From Globodera rostochiensis (Eukaryota; Nematoda; Chromadorea; Rhabditida; Heteroderidae): DNA of 64,000 nucleotides. The notes beneath the pieces were generated by a model. The model did not search any database. It was not told the DNA's origin and saw only the letters and a list, made by a program, of their open reading frames with translations. The stretch lies in NCBI GenBank assembly GCA_018350325.1, contig JAEVLN010000002.1:5253456-5317455 (forward strand). The letters are read 5' to 3'. The position numbers and the translations under genes are program-made. Positions 33,205 to 45,500 of this stretch are shown one piece after another. Each line of letters starts with the position of its first letter. The first letter of the stretch is position 1.

Positions 33205-36200
33205 TGAGTAGAGTATATGTATTCCTTTGACAATCAGAATAAATTATGTTAAATATTTAAAATATTCAAAGTAACATAAATAATGTTAAATTAATGAATG
33301 AATATTCAAATCGTTTAAACAACAAAATTGAACAAAAATATTGCCGTATATATACACCCATTCAGAGACGCGAACGGACGAACCGCAGATTGCAGTTGAT
33401 GAATACTTTCAAATTAATAATAAAATCATAAGCTAATTAACATTATGTGTATATTAAGTGTACAACGTAAAGAATCAAAATTTGTGGTTTAAAAGAATCG
33501 AGACTAAATTAAAATGAAACAAAATCGCTACGCAATATATCTTAACAAAACATTTAACAACTAAATTACGAAATGTTTGCTCATCTTAACTTCCATTATA
33601 CAATGCAATATAGTAATTATTATTGCCCGTTGTATGCAACTTCATGTAAACAAGTATAATTTATAAAATTAAATTTATGACCAAACCGATTTCAACTAAT
33701 TATAAAAAAATCAAAATATACTAAAAAATGTATAAACCAACCTAAGTAAGACCAGCTGTATTGGAGTCGGCCGATTTATGGATTTACTATTTTTAATTGT
33801 TATTTGGCACTTTTTTAAGGAATATATTGTTTTCTCACTGATAAATAAAAATGACTCATATTCTAAAAATTAAACCTACAAAACTGAAACATTTTGAATT
33901 TATAAACTAACTCATAGCACATGGATGTAAAGGTGCAATAAAAAGTGTAATAGGACCTTATGTTGTTATAAAATATAACTATTGATAAAGTATCCTAATA
34001 CAATACAAAATATTTATTTATTAACAACAAAATAATATTGAATTCGACTAAGAACTAAAAAATATATATTGTATTCGCTTTTTTTGAGAACAATTATGTA
34101 TGTACCTTAATTACTAAAAATAATTAATTGATTAAAAAAAAAGAAAAGAAATTTATAATAACGATTTTGATTAATCAAATTCGAATGTTTCAAACATTGC
34201 AATTCACACGATTAATTATATTAATAATAAACTGCAAAAGTTAGCCTAAAGCAAAAAGATTGACATCGAGTTGTGGTTGACTTGTATTTAATTAGCGTAC
34301 CGTCAAAATAACAATCGCGACGCAAAAAATTAACTTTTTAATTATTTATTTCAATCATTTTTTAACTGAAGTTACGGATCAAAAAGCTACAAACCTTGAA
34401 ATAAATTTAACCAAAAAGCAAACAAAAAGAATCGGTCACCAAACTTACAGAATATTAGACGTTAAAATAAAAAGAAATCAATTCAAATCACCAAGAAGGC
34501 CAAAAATATTAAATTATGATTAAATAAATACAAGTAATTGATTTAAAAAATTTGACAAAAATAACAATTCTTATTTAAAAGAATGGAAAATTCAAATTAA
34601 AATAACTATAAATCAATTCAAGTCAAAATTTTTGATATCATAATGATTATTGCAATAGTAAATTGTACAAACTCACAAAATCTTAATTTTTGATAATTCT
34701 ATGTCGATGGAAGACTGCTCGCTACATTCATCGTATTGTGTTGTATGGTGCAAGCACTGCAAGTTAATTTCGAAAACGCGACGTCTGCATCGTCGATGGG
34801 TGAAATAATCTACCCCGCAAACGTCAAAAATTATATGTAAAAAAAGACATAAATTAGAATAAATAAATAAATTAAATTTTGAACTTTAAATTTAATAATT
34901 AATTTTAAGCTGTTTAAAAGGATTAATTTCAAAATTAAAAATACGTTAACACGGCTTATAAAGTTTGATAAAATAAATTAATTTAAATCAATTGCCCAAT
35001 CCAGGTCGAGTACCTTGAATGAGAAAAGTGATCATATCCAACGTGTTTGAGATTTATATATTGCTTTTAGTTTTCAATTTACAATTAAAATTTAAATAGA
35101 CTTTGATGTTTTTTTGGTTTTATATTATTTATCGTAGAATAGTTTTAGAAATTAATATATTTGGATTTGTTTTTTTTTTAGTTATTTGAACCGCTCTCAT
35201 TGCAAATATATAATACTAATAAATAAAAATGAACAAGATCGACTGCCTTACTGAACATGATAAAAATAAAATAAATTAAATTTCAATATAAAAGAAAAAA
35301 CAAATTAATGCAGATAATCAAATTAATAGTGCGAATCAGCATCTACTGAATATTTAGAATAAAAAGAATGATTATCATATTTGACAGGACAGCGATGATT
35401 GAATTCGTTGTTACCACAACCAGTAAGGGCCAAGGCACTCCTCGCAATCTATCGCCCCTACCCTAAAAGTGACAATGGCGTTCAAATGTTGGAGAGGACG
35501 GGATTGCCTTCACAATGCATAAATCATCGAGACCTGTGTAACATGTGTTTACGATAAATAAAAAAACATGGATTGATATTATGATAAAACATTTCTAATA
35601 TTTTTTTAAAATCATGTGGAAGGAAGGATATCAGGGCAAATGCCAAAAAGTTACACCGAGTATCAGCAGTGCTTTATTTCCTCTTTTTGAACAAAAATTT
35701 GACACTAATAAAATGAGTTATATTACTTTTTTCAAAATTTAGATAAATTTATTGATGAAGTCAATTATGTTAGAATTATTAAGAAGCCATCAATGAAGAA
35801 TTCGATATTAAAATTTCTTGCTCTTAATATCTCTAACGAGTTAGTAATAATATACAAAATAATCCGGAAAAAATAAAATAAATTTATAACATATTAAACT
35901 ATTGCCTTGAGAAATTGTTAAAAAATTCTGTTTGATGCAGCTTTTGCGATCTTGGTAGTGTTGTAGCTTCTTGCATTTTTACATTATTAACATATTAAAA
36001 AAGACTTGCTCATAATAAAATACCGGCTGTAACTAAAATCTAATATTGATGTCTGGAAAAAATTACTTACTAATCTATCTAATATTTTAAAATAAACAGT
36101 TTAAATATTTTTCTTATAAAAGTTAGCACATTAACAGAATTAATCTAATTTATGCTGACTCATTGACCATGAAGTTAAAAGTGATATTTAAGTTTCATTT

Positions 36201-36745
36201 ATAAAAAATAAATATTAAAAGCAAATCAAAACCCTTGAGTAACGCAGTCGAAAATCAAGCTAATGATCAAAATATCCACGAGGTAGAAAAAAAACAAAAA
36301 CAGTAAAAAATGCATTAACAGGTTCTACGATCAAATCTGAACTCGGTTGTGCTACAATAGGTAAAAAGCGAGCCAGTATGTTAAAATAAACGAACAACTG
36401 CAATTTCAACGGGAATTTTTTTAATTTAATATTAAATTTTTCAATTTTTTTGTTGACATTATAATTTGAATTTTTTTCATAACAAAATTTAAAAATTTAA
36501 AAGTTTCAAAACAAAAAATATCCTATATAAATAAATAATTTGGTCTGCAAAAAACAAATAAACACAATAAAATAAATGAAAATTGATTTCTTCGAATAAA
36601 ATATTTTTCTAATAAAAAAAATAAAAATAATAACAAAAAATGTGGCCAAAGTTATTTACTACGAGGCGACGATCGAGGGACATTTGTTAAATTGGCGAGA
36701 ACACATAATGTTAACGATTTTACAAATATGCTCTAATAAATGAAC
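33205..36745 (+). repeat. Segmental repeat, unit B (decayed copy)
   Basis: Follows unit A in order: broken 74-codon frame (33290-33430), intervening 330-bp block, C-terminal segment (33755-33800), long near-identical stretch (33760-34950), Cys-rich frame, then after a ~0.9-kb deletion the 87-codon copy (from 35401, early TAA) and the 61-codon copy (from 36290, frameshifted). Confidence 0.75.
34673..34885 (-). CDS. Cys-rich open frame, copy 3 of 3
   Basis: The same length (70 codons) and phase as 19725-19937 and almost the same nucleotide sequence; one visible change is ATTTAAAAAAAG to ATGTAAAAAAAG. Being intact in unit B, where the other frames are broken, it may reflect a recent copy or conversion rather than constraint. 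Confidence 0.4.
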   Translation of the reverse strand, partial: SSKFNLFIYSNLCLFLHIIFDVCGVDYFTHRRCRRRVFEINLQCLHHTTQYDECSEQSSIDIELSKIKIL

Positions 36746-38428
36746 AAACTATAAATTAGCAATACAAATACTATTTATAAAAGTTAGTTGCTAAAATATA
36801 GGCAATCATATGATTTTGTCATAGTCAAAAAATAAATAACAAAATGTGATGGTCAAAATAGACTGAAGCTAAATCAAGCTATGATCTAAAAGTTTTATAT
36901 ATAAAGGATCCTATAAAGCTTAAGCATATATTTTTCAAAAAATTCTATAAATCTAACAATTAACAACCTTTTTTTGCTGAAAAAAACGCAATTTATCAGT
37001 CAAAAAAAAATTGATCAAAAGTTCAAATCGATCTTTTGTGTGTATTTTTGATCCAATAAAGTCTTTATTTAATAAAACTAAATACAATAAATGTTGACAA
37101 TTCAGGTCTAGGCATTATCAACAACTTTAATTAATAATTTGATTATTTCAAAGCTTAGTTTCTTCACTTTGGAAGAATCAAGTGCATATAATCAAAATTT
37201 ATTAAAGGGAATTAAATACACACTTAAAGAAATAAATCAAACAAAATTTGGTGAAAAACTACCAATATAACTAAATGAAAGAATCCGTATTTAAAATTCA
37301 TTTAAGATTCAAAAGAATAAATATTAGAAAGAATAATATGAATACAAATTTCATCAAATAAACATATAATTATTTACTCAGAATAAATGTTTACACTTTA
37401 AAACCAATGATGCAATTTTACTGCCGACACAATAGAAAAAGAGTGACAATGGTCATAATTTGTTGAAGAAACAAAAAGAAATAAATTATTCATTCGAATA
37501 AAAACAATCTTTATTATAAATGTGAAATTTGTTAATTCTTATTTAATAAAAATCTTTTATAATCTATATTAAAATTTAATTTGTATTTTTGCTCAAATGT
37601 CTTTATTATTCCCTTCCCCTAACTTCTTTTTTTACCGTCTTCATAGAAGAAACTACTCCAAATTCCAGCACATTCGACTAATGAATAAATAAAAACAAAA
37701 AACAATTAACTTAAAAATAATTAAACAATTTCACCAAATTAGCATTCAAAGATGTTAAACATTATAATCTCAGTTTGCCACAAATTCGTGCCGTTATCCG
37801 CTCAATATTGAAAAATAAAAATGCATTAAAATATCAATTAAATCTCATGAAAATTATATAAAAAATTTTAAATACATAAAAAACAATGGCTTTGTTTAAC
37901 GTTTCAAACATTAGATATATCAAAGAAGCAAACGTGAATAATAGCTCTCCTGTTATTGTAGATGAACGTTAATATAAATAGATTTAAGCTGCTATACAAA
38001 ATTACATCTCAACACAAAAGTCTACAAAATTTAAACATAATATATAAAATAGTAATAAAAATAAATTTAAACATTGTTTAAGTGCCGCATTTAATAAAGT
38101 TTTATTACAGCACTTACATTAAAACGAATTGCTAAATGAGGAAATAAATATTAAATCAAATATATTATATAAATATTATTGTCTGACAGAAAAAATTGAA
38201 ATTGGAAAAAATACATTTGTTAAGAAGGTTAAGAAGTTGATTGACGATAAATACTTGATCTATTTCAGTTGAAATTATAAAACTTAATGTAAAAATTCTA
38301 AAAGAATAAATAATATGCTGAATGAGTTTTACTTCGCAACATTACTATTTCTCAAAATTTTATTAATAATTTGAACAAAAAATTGATGTCGCATCTTTGA
38401 GATGGATGCTAGGCACCAAATACAAGGC
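36746..38428. other. A-rich spacer
   Basis: No island above about 30 codons that I trust. Short GC patches near 37610-37680 (TTCCCTTCCCCTAACTTC) and 37760-37810. 36890-36970 (AAAGGATCCTATAAAG, ACAATTAACAACC) resembles 16455-16530. Confidence 0.4.
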
Positions 38429-38436
38429 ATACACAT

Positions 38437-39804
38437 CAAGGATGGGAATCGCGTCGAAAAAAAAGCGAACGGCGAACTGCGATCGGCGATCTCAAATTTT
38501 TTAATGAGATCGACGATCCGCCATCGGCGATTTGAAATTTTTTAATGCGATCGACGATCCGCGATCGGCGATCTCATAATGCGAACGGCGATCCGCGATC
38601 GGCGAACTGCCCCAAACAGGCGATAATTGCTATCACGATCACGCGATCGCGATCATTTAACCGAATTTTTTTTTAACTATTGGAATCCCAAAAAGCCGCA
38701 AAAAAATAGGAACAATTCTGGTGCGGTGTCCGAGCGAGACAATCAGGAAAAAAATATGTCGGTGAAACATCCTCGCCTTCAAACCCATCTCCTCTGGTGC
38801 TTATTTTAATAAGTTTATGATCATGATCAAATCCGGTTAGTCCGGAAATCGGGGTTTTTCTGGAAATTGCCGAAATAGAATTGAAATTTCGTTTATTTTC
38901 TTGAGGGCCGGGGGAGGGGGGATTGGCGGTGCCGATAGGCGCCGCCAAGAAAATGTTGATGTTTTTGTTAAAAGAATTGCAATCAAAACTTTAAAAAATG
39001 GCCGTGTTTTTTGAAGTTTTTTAAGAATGGGGGAGGGTGCACCCTTTCAAAACAGACTTTTTGATTCTTTCTATTTACTACTATGTTTTCCAGATATTTT
39101 TTGTTCATTTTCTTTAACAAGATTAATTAAAATTCTAAAAATTTTCCGGCGGCGCCTATGGCACCGCCGACCCCACTCCCCCTCCCACCCTGTAAAGGAG
39201 AATTCGCAAAAAAAAATTTGCATTTTAAAAAATTAGAAAATCGCAAATTTTCTAACATTTTTCGGCAATTTTTCTTAACAAAGATGTTAAAAATTAGTAA
39301 AAAAATTTCCCGACAGCGCCTATTGGCGCCGTCGGACCCACCTATAACAAAATTCAAGTCTACATACGGCTCCGGTTTAGGGTAAAACAAAATACCCCAA
39401 AAATTGGTTTTGGAGAAAATTTTTAGAGTGTTTGTAGCCTCGCCAATTTTTTTTATGGCATTCTGACTTTATTTTTAAATTAGAAATCCAATCGTTAGGG
39501 GTGTAATATCGCGCGATCTTGCATGAATTGCGATCGGCGATCTGCGATCGGCGATCTGCGATCGGCGATCTGCGATCTCAAATTTTATAATGCGAACGGC
39601 GATCTGGGATCGGCGATCTCAAATTTTTTAATGCGAACGGCGATCTGCGATCGGCGATCTCAAATTTTATAATGCGAACGGCGATCTGCGATCGGCGATC
39701 TCAAATTTTTTAATGCGAACAGCGATCTGCGATCGGCGATCTGGCCAAAAAAGGCTATATTTGCGATCACGATCGCGCGATCGCGATCACGATTCCCATC
39801 CCTG
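38437..39804. mobile_element. 1.37-kb hAT-like element with GATCGGCGATC repeats
   Basis: The ends are CAAGGATGGGAATCG and CGATTCCCATCCCTG, flanked on both sides by ATACACAT (38429-38436, 39805-39812), a perfect 8-bp target duplication. Both subterminal parts carry a ~42-bp direct repeat (GATCGGCGATC, then TCAAATTTTTTAATGCGAA, then CGGCGATCTGC): a few copies at 38462-38640 and more at 39520-39760. The middle holds three GATA-loop palindrome copies. Frames at 38627-39390 are readings of these repeats. Confidence 0.82.
38904..39345. repeat. GATA-loop palindromes, copies 4 to 6
   Basis: Copy 4 (about 38926-38950) is in plus orientation. Copies 5 (39146-39170) and 6 (39309-39336) are inverted, with loops TAT and TATT. 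Copy 6 has arms CCGACAGCGCC and GGCGCCGTCGG: relative to the other copies two base pairs have changed on both arms together. Confidence 0.65.
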
Positions 39805-40375
39805 ATACACATGAATGCGACAAGACCCCACAACGATTTTATTTTTATATATTACAGTAATTTCACCTTTGAATGTTTTGCAAAAGCCAAACAGTGATTA
39901 AGTATTGTGAAAACGGTGGGCTAACTTATAACATTGCTTTTAATAACAATTTTTGTTTAAAACCCACGTTTTTAAAATAAAATATATAACAAAATAAGCT
40001 TGGATGTGTTCATAAATTGACTGTTGAGTTTATTTAAGTATTTGTTTATTATTATTTAGTTTAATATGTTCTTCTCTTCTATCCTAAAAACGTAACTAAA
40101 CTAATGTTGAAATATGTTTATTTCTTTTGATAGGCTTCACTTTTAATTTTATATAACGTTTCTTCGGCATTCTAAAATTAAAAATTTGGCGTTTTGCTAA
40201 AAATAAATATGCATTTTTTTACATAGTGAAGGTGTGCAGACGAATTGAATCATTAAAAAAAATTATTTGGTAGTATTTTGGCATCTGGCGAAGATCAAAA
40301 TATTCAATAGTTGCATTTTTTAAATACCAAACAAATGAGTATGGCCCGATCGTCTCAAGCAACCGCTGTATCAAG

Positions 40376-40572
40376 TAAACTTTGATTAAAAGTTAAAGTT
40401 ATTTAATTTCGCTTAAAAATTTAAAATTTGCAGAGCTTATAAACAAATAATTATAAGTTGAAACATTAAAAAGACTTTTTATTTGATTAATTTTTCTCCA
40501 AAAATCAAAATCTACAAAATGGAACTGCCTGAACATATGAAGCAGATAACGGACGCCATGATCAAAAAATGA
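40376..40572 (+). CDS. Start-codon segment family, copy 1
   Basis: A ~140-bp leader (TAAACTTTGATTAAAAGTTA, then GCTTATAAACAA, TTTATTTGATTAATTTTTC, CCAAAAATCAAAATC) runs into ATGGAACTGCCTGAACATA, reading MELPEHMKQITDAMIKK before TGA at 40570. Copy 2 (42296-42597) shares the leader and the protein start, and copy 3 (47360-47495) the last part. A conserved leader joined to a conserved start suggests a duplicated first exon. No GT donor is obvious at the end here. Confidence 0.4.
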
Positions 40573-40627
40573 TCACATAATAAAAAATTATCATTTGGAA
40601 AAAAAATTTGCGGCTTGATGTTAATGA

Positions 40628-40789
40628 ATCGTTGAAATTAAAAAATGCAGAGATTCGGTGCAAGACAAAGTTGAACCAATGATAAAATGGGGAACATATT
40701 TCTTGATTGAAGCTATAATTATAAAACAAGTTTTGAAAATATATATTAAAATTCAAGAAATTCAAACAAAATATATTGTAATCAAATAA
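40628..40789 (+). CDS. 53-codon open frame downstream of the start segment
   Basis: Reads IVEIKKCRDSVQDKVEPMIK, then WGTYFLIEAIIIKQVLKIYI. AAATGCAG before RDSVQ is acceptor-like, so this may be the next exon of the gene starting at 40519. A mix of charged and long aliphatic residues; the end is AT-rich and may be intron. Confidence 0.33.
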   Translation: MVEIKKCRDSVQDKVEPMIKWGTYFLIEAIIIKQVLKIYIKIQEIQTKYIVIK

Positions 40790-40804
40790 TTAGATAAATG
40801 GATT

Positions 40805-41105
40805 AAAGTTTGCTGATGTGCGGATTCTAAATCAGTAGTAATTAAAGCTAAAAATTTCAGTGTTAATTTATGTTTAATGCGCAAATTTAATAGTCCTTTA
40901 AAATCAACTAATAAATACATTCTGTCCGATCTGTAGATGAAAAGTACCTTAAAAATCTAAACTAATTTATTGAACTATTTAAATGTTTTGTGATAAATTA
41001 AATTATTTTTAACGACCAATCGGCGATTTCAAGCAAATCCTGCTCGTTGAGTCATATTGAGTGAGTGTTGAACTATTTACAAAATAATAAAAGTTTCTTA
41101 TCATT
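40805..41105 (+). repeat. Diverged copy of 12083-12385
   Basis: Carries AAGTTTGCTGATGTGC, TGTCCGATCTGTAGATGAAA, CGACCAATCGGCGAT and GAGTCATATTGAGTGAGTGT in the same order. On the minus strand the last block reads NTHS(I)(stop)L(K/N)EQD in both copies with the same TGA, so it was already closed before the duplication or is not coding. Confidence 0.55.
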
Positions 41106-41562
41106 TTACGCTATATAAAACAGCGAACAACATGTTATGATATACTAAATGAGTTCAACTCAAGAAAACCAAAAGCAGGTATTGCTAGGCAAGGTAAAAA
41201 AACAGGCAAAAAAGAAAACATATAATTAGCATTGCATGCAAAGAATGTCATAAAATGAACTGCTGCAAGTTCGTTTGACTGCGCAAAAAATGCATCCCAT
41301 TAAAATGATTTCTTAAAAAAAAATACATAAATGACCAAATATCGTAAATAAAAATAAAAACAATAGCAAAAAAAAAGAAGCATGGTTACAATTACAAATT
41401 TAAGCTCATTAAATTTATAAATAGTAAATTTAAAATTAAAAGAACCCAACTTTTCATTAACAAAAGTAAGATAATTTCTTTTAAATTGCTTATAAACTTA
41501 TTTATGGGAACATCAACCGTTATAATTTTACTTTCAAATACAATTTGAGATAATTTTTAATT

Positions 41563-41637
41563 ATGATGTGTATAAGTAAATGGGATGCCTACCAAATTTT
41601 TCAACAAGAATATTTAAATTTAACTGTTTTAAGATAA
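41563..41637 (+). CDS. Small open frame, 24 aa, paralogous start to 42864
   Basis: ATGATGTGTATAAGTAAATG reads MMCISKWDAYQIFQQEYLNL. The same context (TTTAATTATGATGT.TATAAGTA) opens the frame at 42864 (MMSISRLSHIKSS). Two starts with a shared leader suggest duplicated genes or exons. Confidence 0.3.
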   Translation: MMCISKWDAYQIFQQEYLNLTVLR

Positions 41638-41874
41638 ATAATACATGAGCAAAGATAATAAACTAACAAATATTTAATTTTTTTATTTTAGTCTAAAGAC
41701 AAATAATCAAACAAAGTAAAGAAATAAAAAAATCGAAAAGCATAATTAACCAGAAAATAAGTTAACTCAACGGAAAACAATCAAATTTGTTTTATTGTTA
41801 CTGACAATATAAAAAAATCAAAATACTCGACCACTGCTTTGATAGTCTACTCAAATTGAACTGTCAACGCAAAA

Positions 41875-42290
41875 TTGTTCGTCTACCAAAAAATTGAATC
41901 TTGAATATTTATCATTTTTAAAACAAACTTTAATAGGAAAAAATATTTAGTATTAAACTTATGAAAAATTAAAGTTATATAAAATTAAAAATTATATGTA
42001 AACCTGATTGTGTTCAATTAAAAATAACCATTACGATAATTTAAAATAAATTAAAAAAAATTGTCGCTGGAACTGAATTGCAGCAGCATTTTAGCAGTTT
42101 AAACAAACCGTATGAAAAGAATGATTAAGTTTAATTGGAACAGAAAATGGTTTTAAGCGTTTTAAAGAAAATAAAAAACATGATTTTCCCAAAAATGCAC
42201 ACCTGAAACAAACGAAAAAACAAACCCTAAGTTTTAATAAACGTAAACTAAATGTTTGGATAAATAAGTACAAGGTCTGAATTAATGACT
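41875..42290 (-). repeat. Inverted repeat partner of 49860-50410
   Basis: AAAATTGTTCGTCTACCAAA, CCTGATTGTGTTCAATTAAA, GAACTGAATTGCAGCAGCAT and TACAAGG-side sequences return inverted at 49.87-50.40 kb. The copy here is A-rich, the other T-rich. The A-rich strand of both reads VAGTELQQHFS. Confidence 0.6.
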
Positions 42291-42435
42291 GTTAAAGTAA
42301 ACTTTGATTAAAAGTTAAAGTTATTTAATTTCGCTTAAAAGAAATTTGTAGAGCTTATAAACAATCATAATAAATAGAAAACTTCAAAAAGACTTTATTT
42401 GATTAATTTTTTTCCAAAAATCAAAATCGAAAAAA

Positions 42436-42597
42436 ATGAAACTGCCCGAACAGATAAAGAAAATTGCAACCTCTTTGAGCTTGAAAGCATGGAATATATT
42501 CATAAAAAATAAACATATTTCTGGAAACAGGTCCATTAGAAAGAACAACCTCGGCTTAGTAAATGGTAAAAAGTCGAGAACTAAAAAAAAAATTTAA
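42436..42597 (+). CDS. Start-codon segment family, copy 2 (53 aa)
   Basis: ATG frame MKLPEQIKKIATSLSLKAWN, then a Lys/Asn-rich stretch ending SRTKKKI and TAA. It aligns with MELPEHMKQIT of copy 1, with a silent CCT/CCC change at the Pro codon. The longest of the three copies. Confidence 0.4.
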   Translation: MKLPEQIKKIATSLSLKAWNIFIKNKHISGNRSIRKNNLGLVNGKKSRTKKKI

Positions 42598-42863
42598 AAT
42601 TCTTGAAATATAAGGAGGATACTAATACAAAAATAAAAATAAATTAAATCTTTATACAAACTATATTCGTCTCGCCATAATTGTTCTATGATATATTAAA
42701 TTCTAACTATTACTGTTTAATAAAACCTTAAGTAGTACGCTATAAAACTAAAAGATTGCATTTTCAACTAAAATTACGAGCCCGCATTCTTAACAGTATA
42801 TTAAAAATAAGTTTATAATTTTCCTTTTAATTCTTAAAGTTGAAGCGATTTGATAATTTAATT

Positions 42864-43073
42864 ATGATGTCTATAAGTAGATTGAGTCATATCAAGTCAA
42901 GTCAAGTTACTTTTTGGACTCGACAAAGTGGTGCCACGACCCGGGACAAACAAAAGTCGGCTGCAGTTTTCAAAACAACTACAGCACATCAACAAAACTC
43001 ACAAGCAAATCCGTCGCCTATCCAAGTTACTACACAACTTCAACGACAACAATCATTCAAAAGGACGTATTGA
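42864..43073 (+). CDS. Ser/Thr/Gln-rich open frame, 69 aa
   Basis: Starts at the first of two ATGs: MMSISRLSHIKSSQVTFWTR, then QSGATTRDKQKSAAVFKTTT, then HQQNSQANPSPIQVTTQLQR to TGA. Polar and low in complexity, likely disordered if expressed. A shorter overlapping frame (42914-43105) is Tyr/Ser/Thr-rich. Unknown family. Confidence 0.4.
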   Translation: MMSISRLSHIKSSQVTFWTRQSGATTRDKQKSAAVFKTTTAHQQNSQANPSPIQVTTQLQRQQSFKRTY

Positions 43074-43770
43074 CGTTAAGTTTAATACGAATCATTAAAA
43101 AATAATACAAAACGCACCAAAAAAGCTATTTTTTTGAGTGAAACAAAGAAACGCTGAACCTCCAACTCAAGGCGATGAACTGAAGCAGAGGAACCCTCAA
43201 CGAAAAAAACCATCAGTAAAAGATATTAATATCTGATAAATGAAAAATTGAATATAACTAAAATGTTATGGTTTGGGCGTTGCAAAAACTACATTGTAGA
43301 AAAATAAAAAATTTGAAATATTAATCTTAGCTAACATAAAAAAGATGTATAGTTTCAATGTTAACCCAAATAAAAATGCACAACTATTAAAGCCCATTCA
43401 AATTTTTAAAAATTCTGAATCAAATGGCACTACATGAAAATAAAATTAATTAAGTTTCAATTTAAATACTGTAGAACCAACTTTTACATTTACAGGAAAA
43501 GAATGAAACATATTAAATTAAAAACATACCTCTCTCTTCTCCTTTGGAGTTTGTACGCAGCATAATTTTAGAATATTTTTGCCGTGACCCTATGATTCAA
43601 CAACTATTAATGCCAAAATAAATGTTATATCAGATCTTAGAACGTTTTAAAAGTTTGTTCTTATAATCCAGTAGGCACCGTCAGGAAAATTAAGAATTCA
43701 ACGTAATTTATTAAAAAAAATTGGTCCAAAATTTACGAATTTCAAAATCAAAAGGGCCCTCCCTATGGTT

Positions 43771-43889
43771 TGCCAAAAACCGGTTTCAGTTTTCGGTAGC
43801 CAAAACTGAAACCGAAACCCGGGGGTCGGAAAGCCGGCCTAACCGAAAACCGGTAGCCCCGGTTTAAAACCGATCGTGACCAACCCTAT
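43771..43889. repeat. ACCGAAA/CCGG simple array with an AATAGGGTTGG edge
   Basis: Variants of AAACCGGTTTC and ACCGAAACC fill ~120 bp and end GACCAACCCTATT, which on the other strand is AATAGGGTTGGTC, nearly the same edge as the GGGACC array at 13472. The left edge is less clear. Confidence 0.5.
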
Positions 43890-45189
43890 TGAAAGAAGCG
43901 TTGGTGGCTTTACAATTAAACCCATGTATACAGCGGGTAAATTTAAAGAATGTATGTAAAAAGAAAGCGGTGTCGGATCTTAAATAAAAATTTTGTATAA
44001 AGAGGAAGCGGCGGATATCGGTTTTGATAAATTTAAAGAATTATTGTTGGTGGCATTTAAAAAATGTAATTATACAGAAGAAGCAGCAATATGTAAATTT
44101 GAAAATAAATACAGAAACAGCAATTTTAAATATTGAAAATAAACCGAAGAGGCAGATATGTTAACAAAAATAAATATTAAACAGCAGCATCAAATATGTA
44201 TTATTTTAAAAAAACTTTTGAAAGACTAAACACATTTACGATACAAATAATTTCATAATGAATCAATGTAAAAGCTAGGCTTTCGAATGGAATCTTTAAT
44301 CCTGCTTGTGTTAAAATGAATTTCAAAAGCTTTTGTATATTTTTTAACTTAATGATGAAAAAACAAATAGTTGCTAATTATTTATTTAAATGTACAATAT
44401 ATAAAATAAAAAAATAGTTCAAATAATGTATAATATTGATAAATAAAGACAGTGAAGATAGCCCGCTGAGGGTGAAAATCTTGGATGCTATCGGAAGACA
44501 CAGACTATCTCGAGATAGTTTTCTTCAAAAAAAAAAGAGTAACTTGAAAAATACCTACGTTACCTAAAAATTAATGTTTGTCTCAAGCAATGCAACGATT
44601 AAAAAATACACATTTTGCAAAATACAACTGGCTGGAAAATCACTGGCGGCGTTTACATACGCTTTCAATCCCGTCTGCGTTGACCTACATTGAAGTTATG
44701 TACGGGTGTGCCATCAGCTGCAGTTAGATTCCGAATGAGCGTGGAGTCGTTTTATACTTCTATTGTTCGAATAGAAGGCGACTGAATGTCGGCTGTACGT
44801 TCTCAATGTACCCGTTAACTTAATTTTAAAAAATATTGTTTTTAGCAAAATCGTTGTCTGGTTTGGCAATATGATAAAAAATTTTGAATAATTTGACAAA
44901 ATTATTTTAAATACAACGCAAAAAATTATCAATTTAATTTAAAACCAAACTTTAAACAAGAGGCAATAATATTAATGCAAATATCAGTAATATATATATA
45001 AACCAATAAAATTAAATATTGTATTAATGGAATCTTGTTATATTAAATAAAAACATTTAAAATAAATTATATTAATCTTTAACGCGTAAAAACATAATTT
45101 TTCATACATTTTTTCGATTTTTACGAATTCTGCACAACTTTTTTTAACAAGATTCAAAAAATTTTCAAAAATTCTAATTCTCTGGAAGT
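43890..45189. other. A-rich spacer with one GC island
   Basis: Around 44640-44815 a GC island is open on both strands for 25-40 codons (plus RRLHTLSIPSALTYIEVMYG; minus TAADGTPVHNFNVGQRRRD). Strand is undecided. The rest is A/T runs and closed frames. Confidence 0.35.
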
Positions 45190-45500
45190 AAATGAGTGTC
45201 GGGCGTCATTTTCAGTCGCCGATCGCCTTTCGTTCATTTCTGTCATTTTTTGGTGTAAACTTTGGTGGGCGTTCTTCCATCAGTTTTCTAAAGGTTTTTG
45301 TTTTAATTTTATGATTTTAAAGTGTCTATTAATTAGATTATATGAGTGTATAAATGCCGATTTCTTTTAAATGTTATTAGTTTGGCTGAATTCCCGGTTT
45401 CTTTCGCTTAAGTTAAAATACCTAAATGTTGTTTCAGGGTTATCGGACAACTTAAATCCTTATGTGCGACAATTCTGACCCGGATTCTTACATTTTCTAA
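45190..45500 (+). repeat. Repeat shared with 55615-55935
   Basis: GTCGGGCGTCATTTTCAGTC and TTTGGTGGGCGTTCTTCC here match GCCGAGCGTCATTTTTATTC and TTTGGTGGGCGTTCGTCA at 55.6 kb, followed in both by AAAGTGTCT, GGTTATCG and a GGATTCTTAC/GAATCCTTAC segment. Same orientation, with diverged A/T parts between. Confidence 0.6.

Noticed and set aside
38437..39804. CRISPR array from the regular ~42-bp GATCGGCG repeats
   Set aside because: The repeats are contiguous tandem units without unique spacers, inside a eukaryotic transposon.
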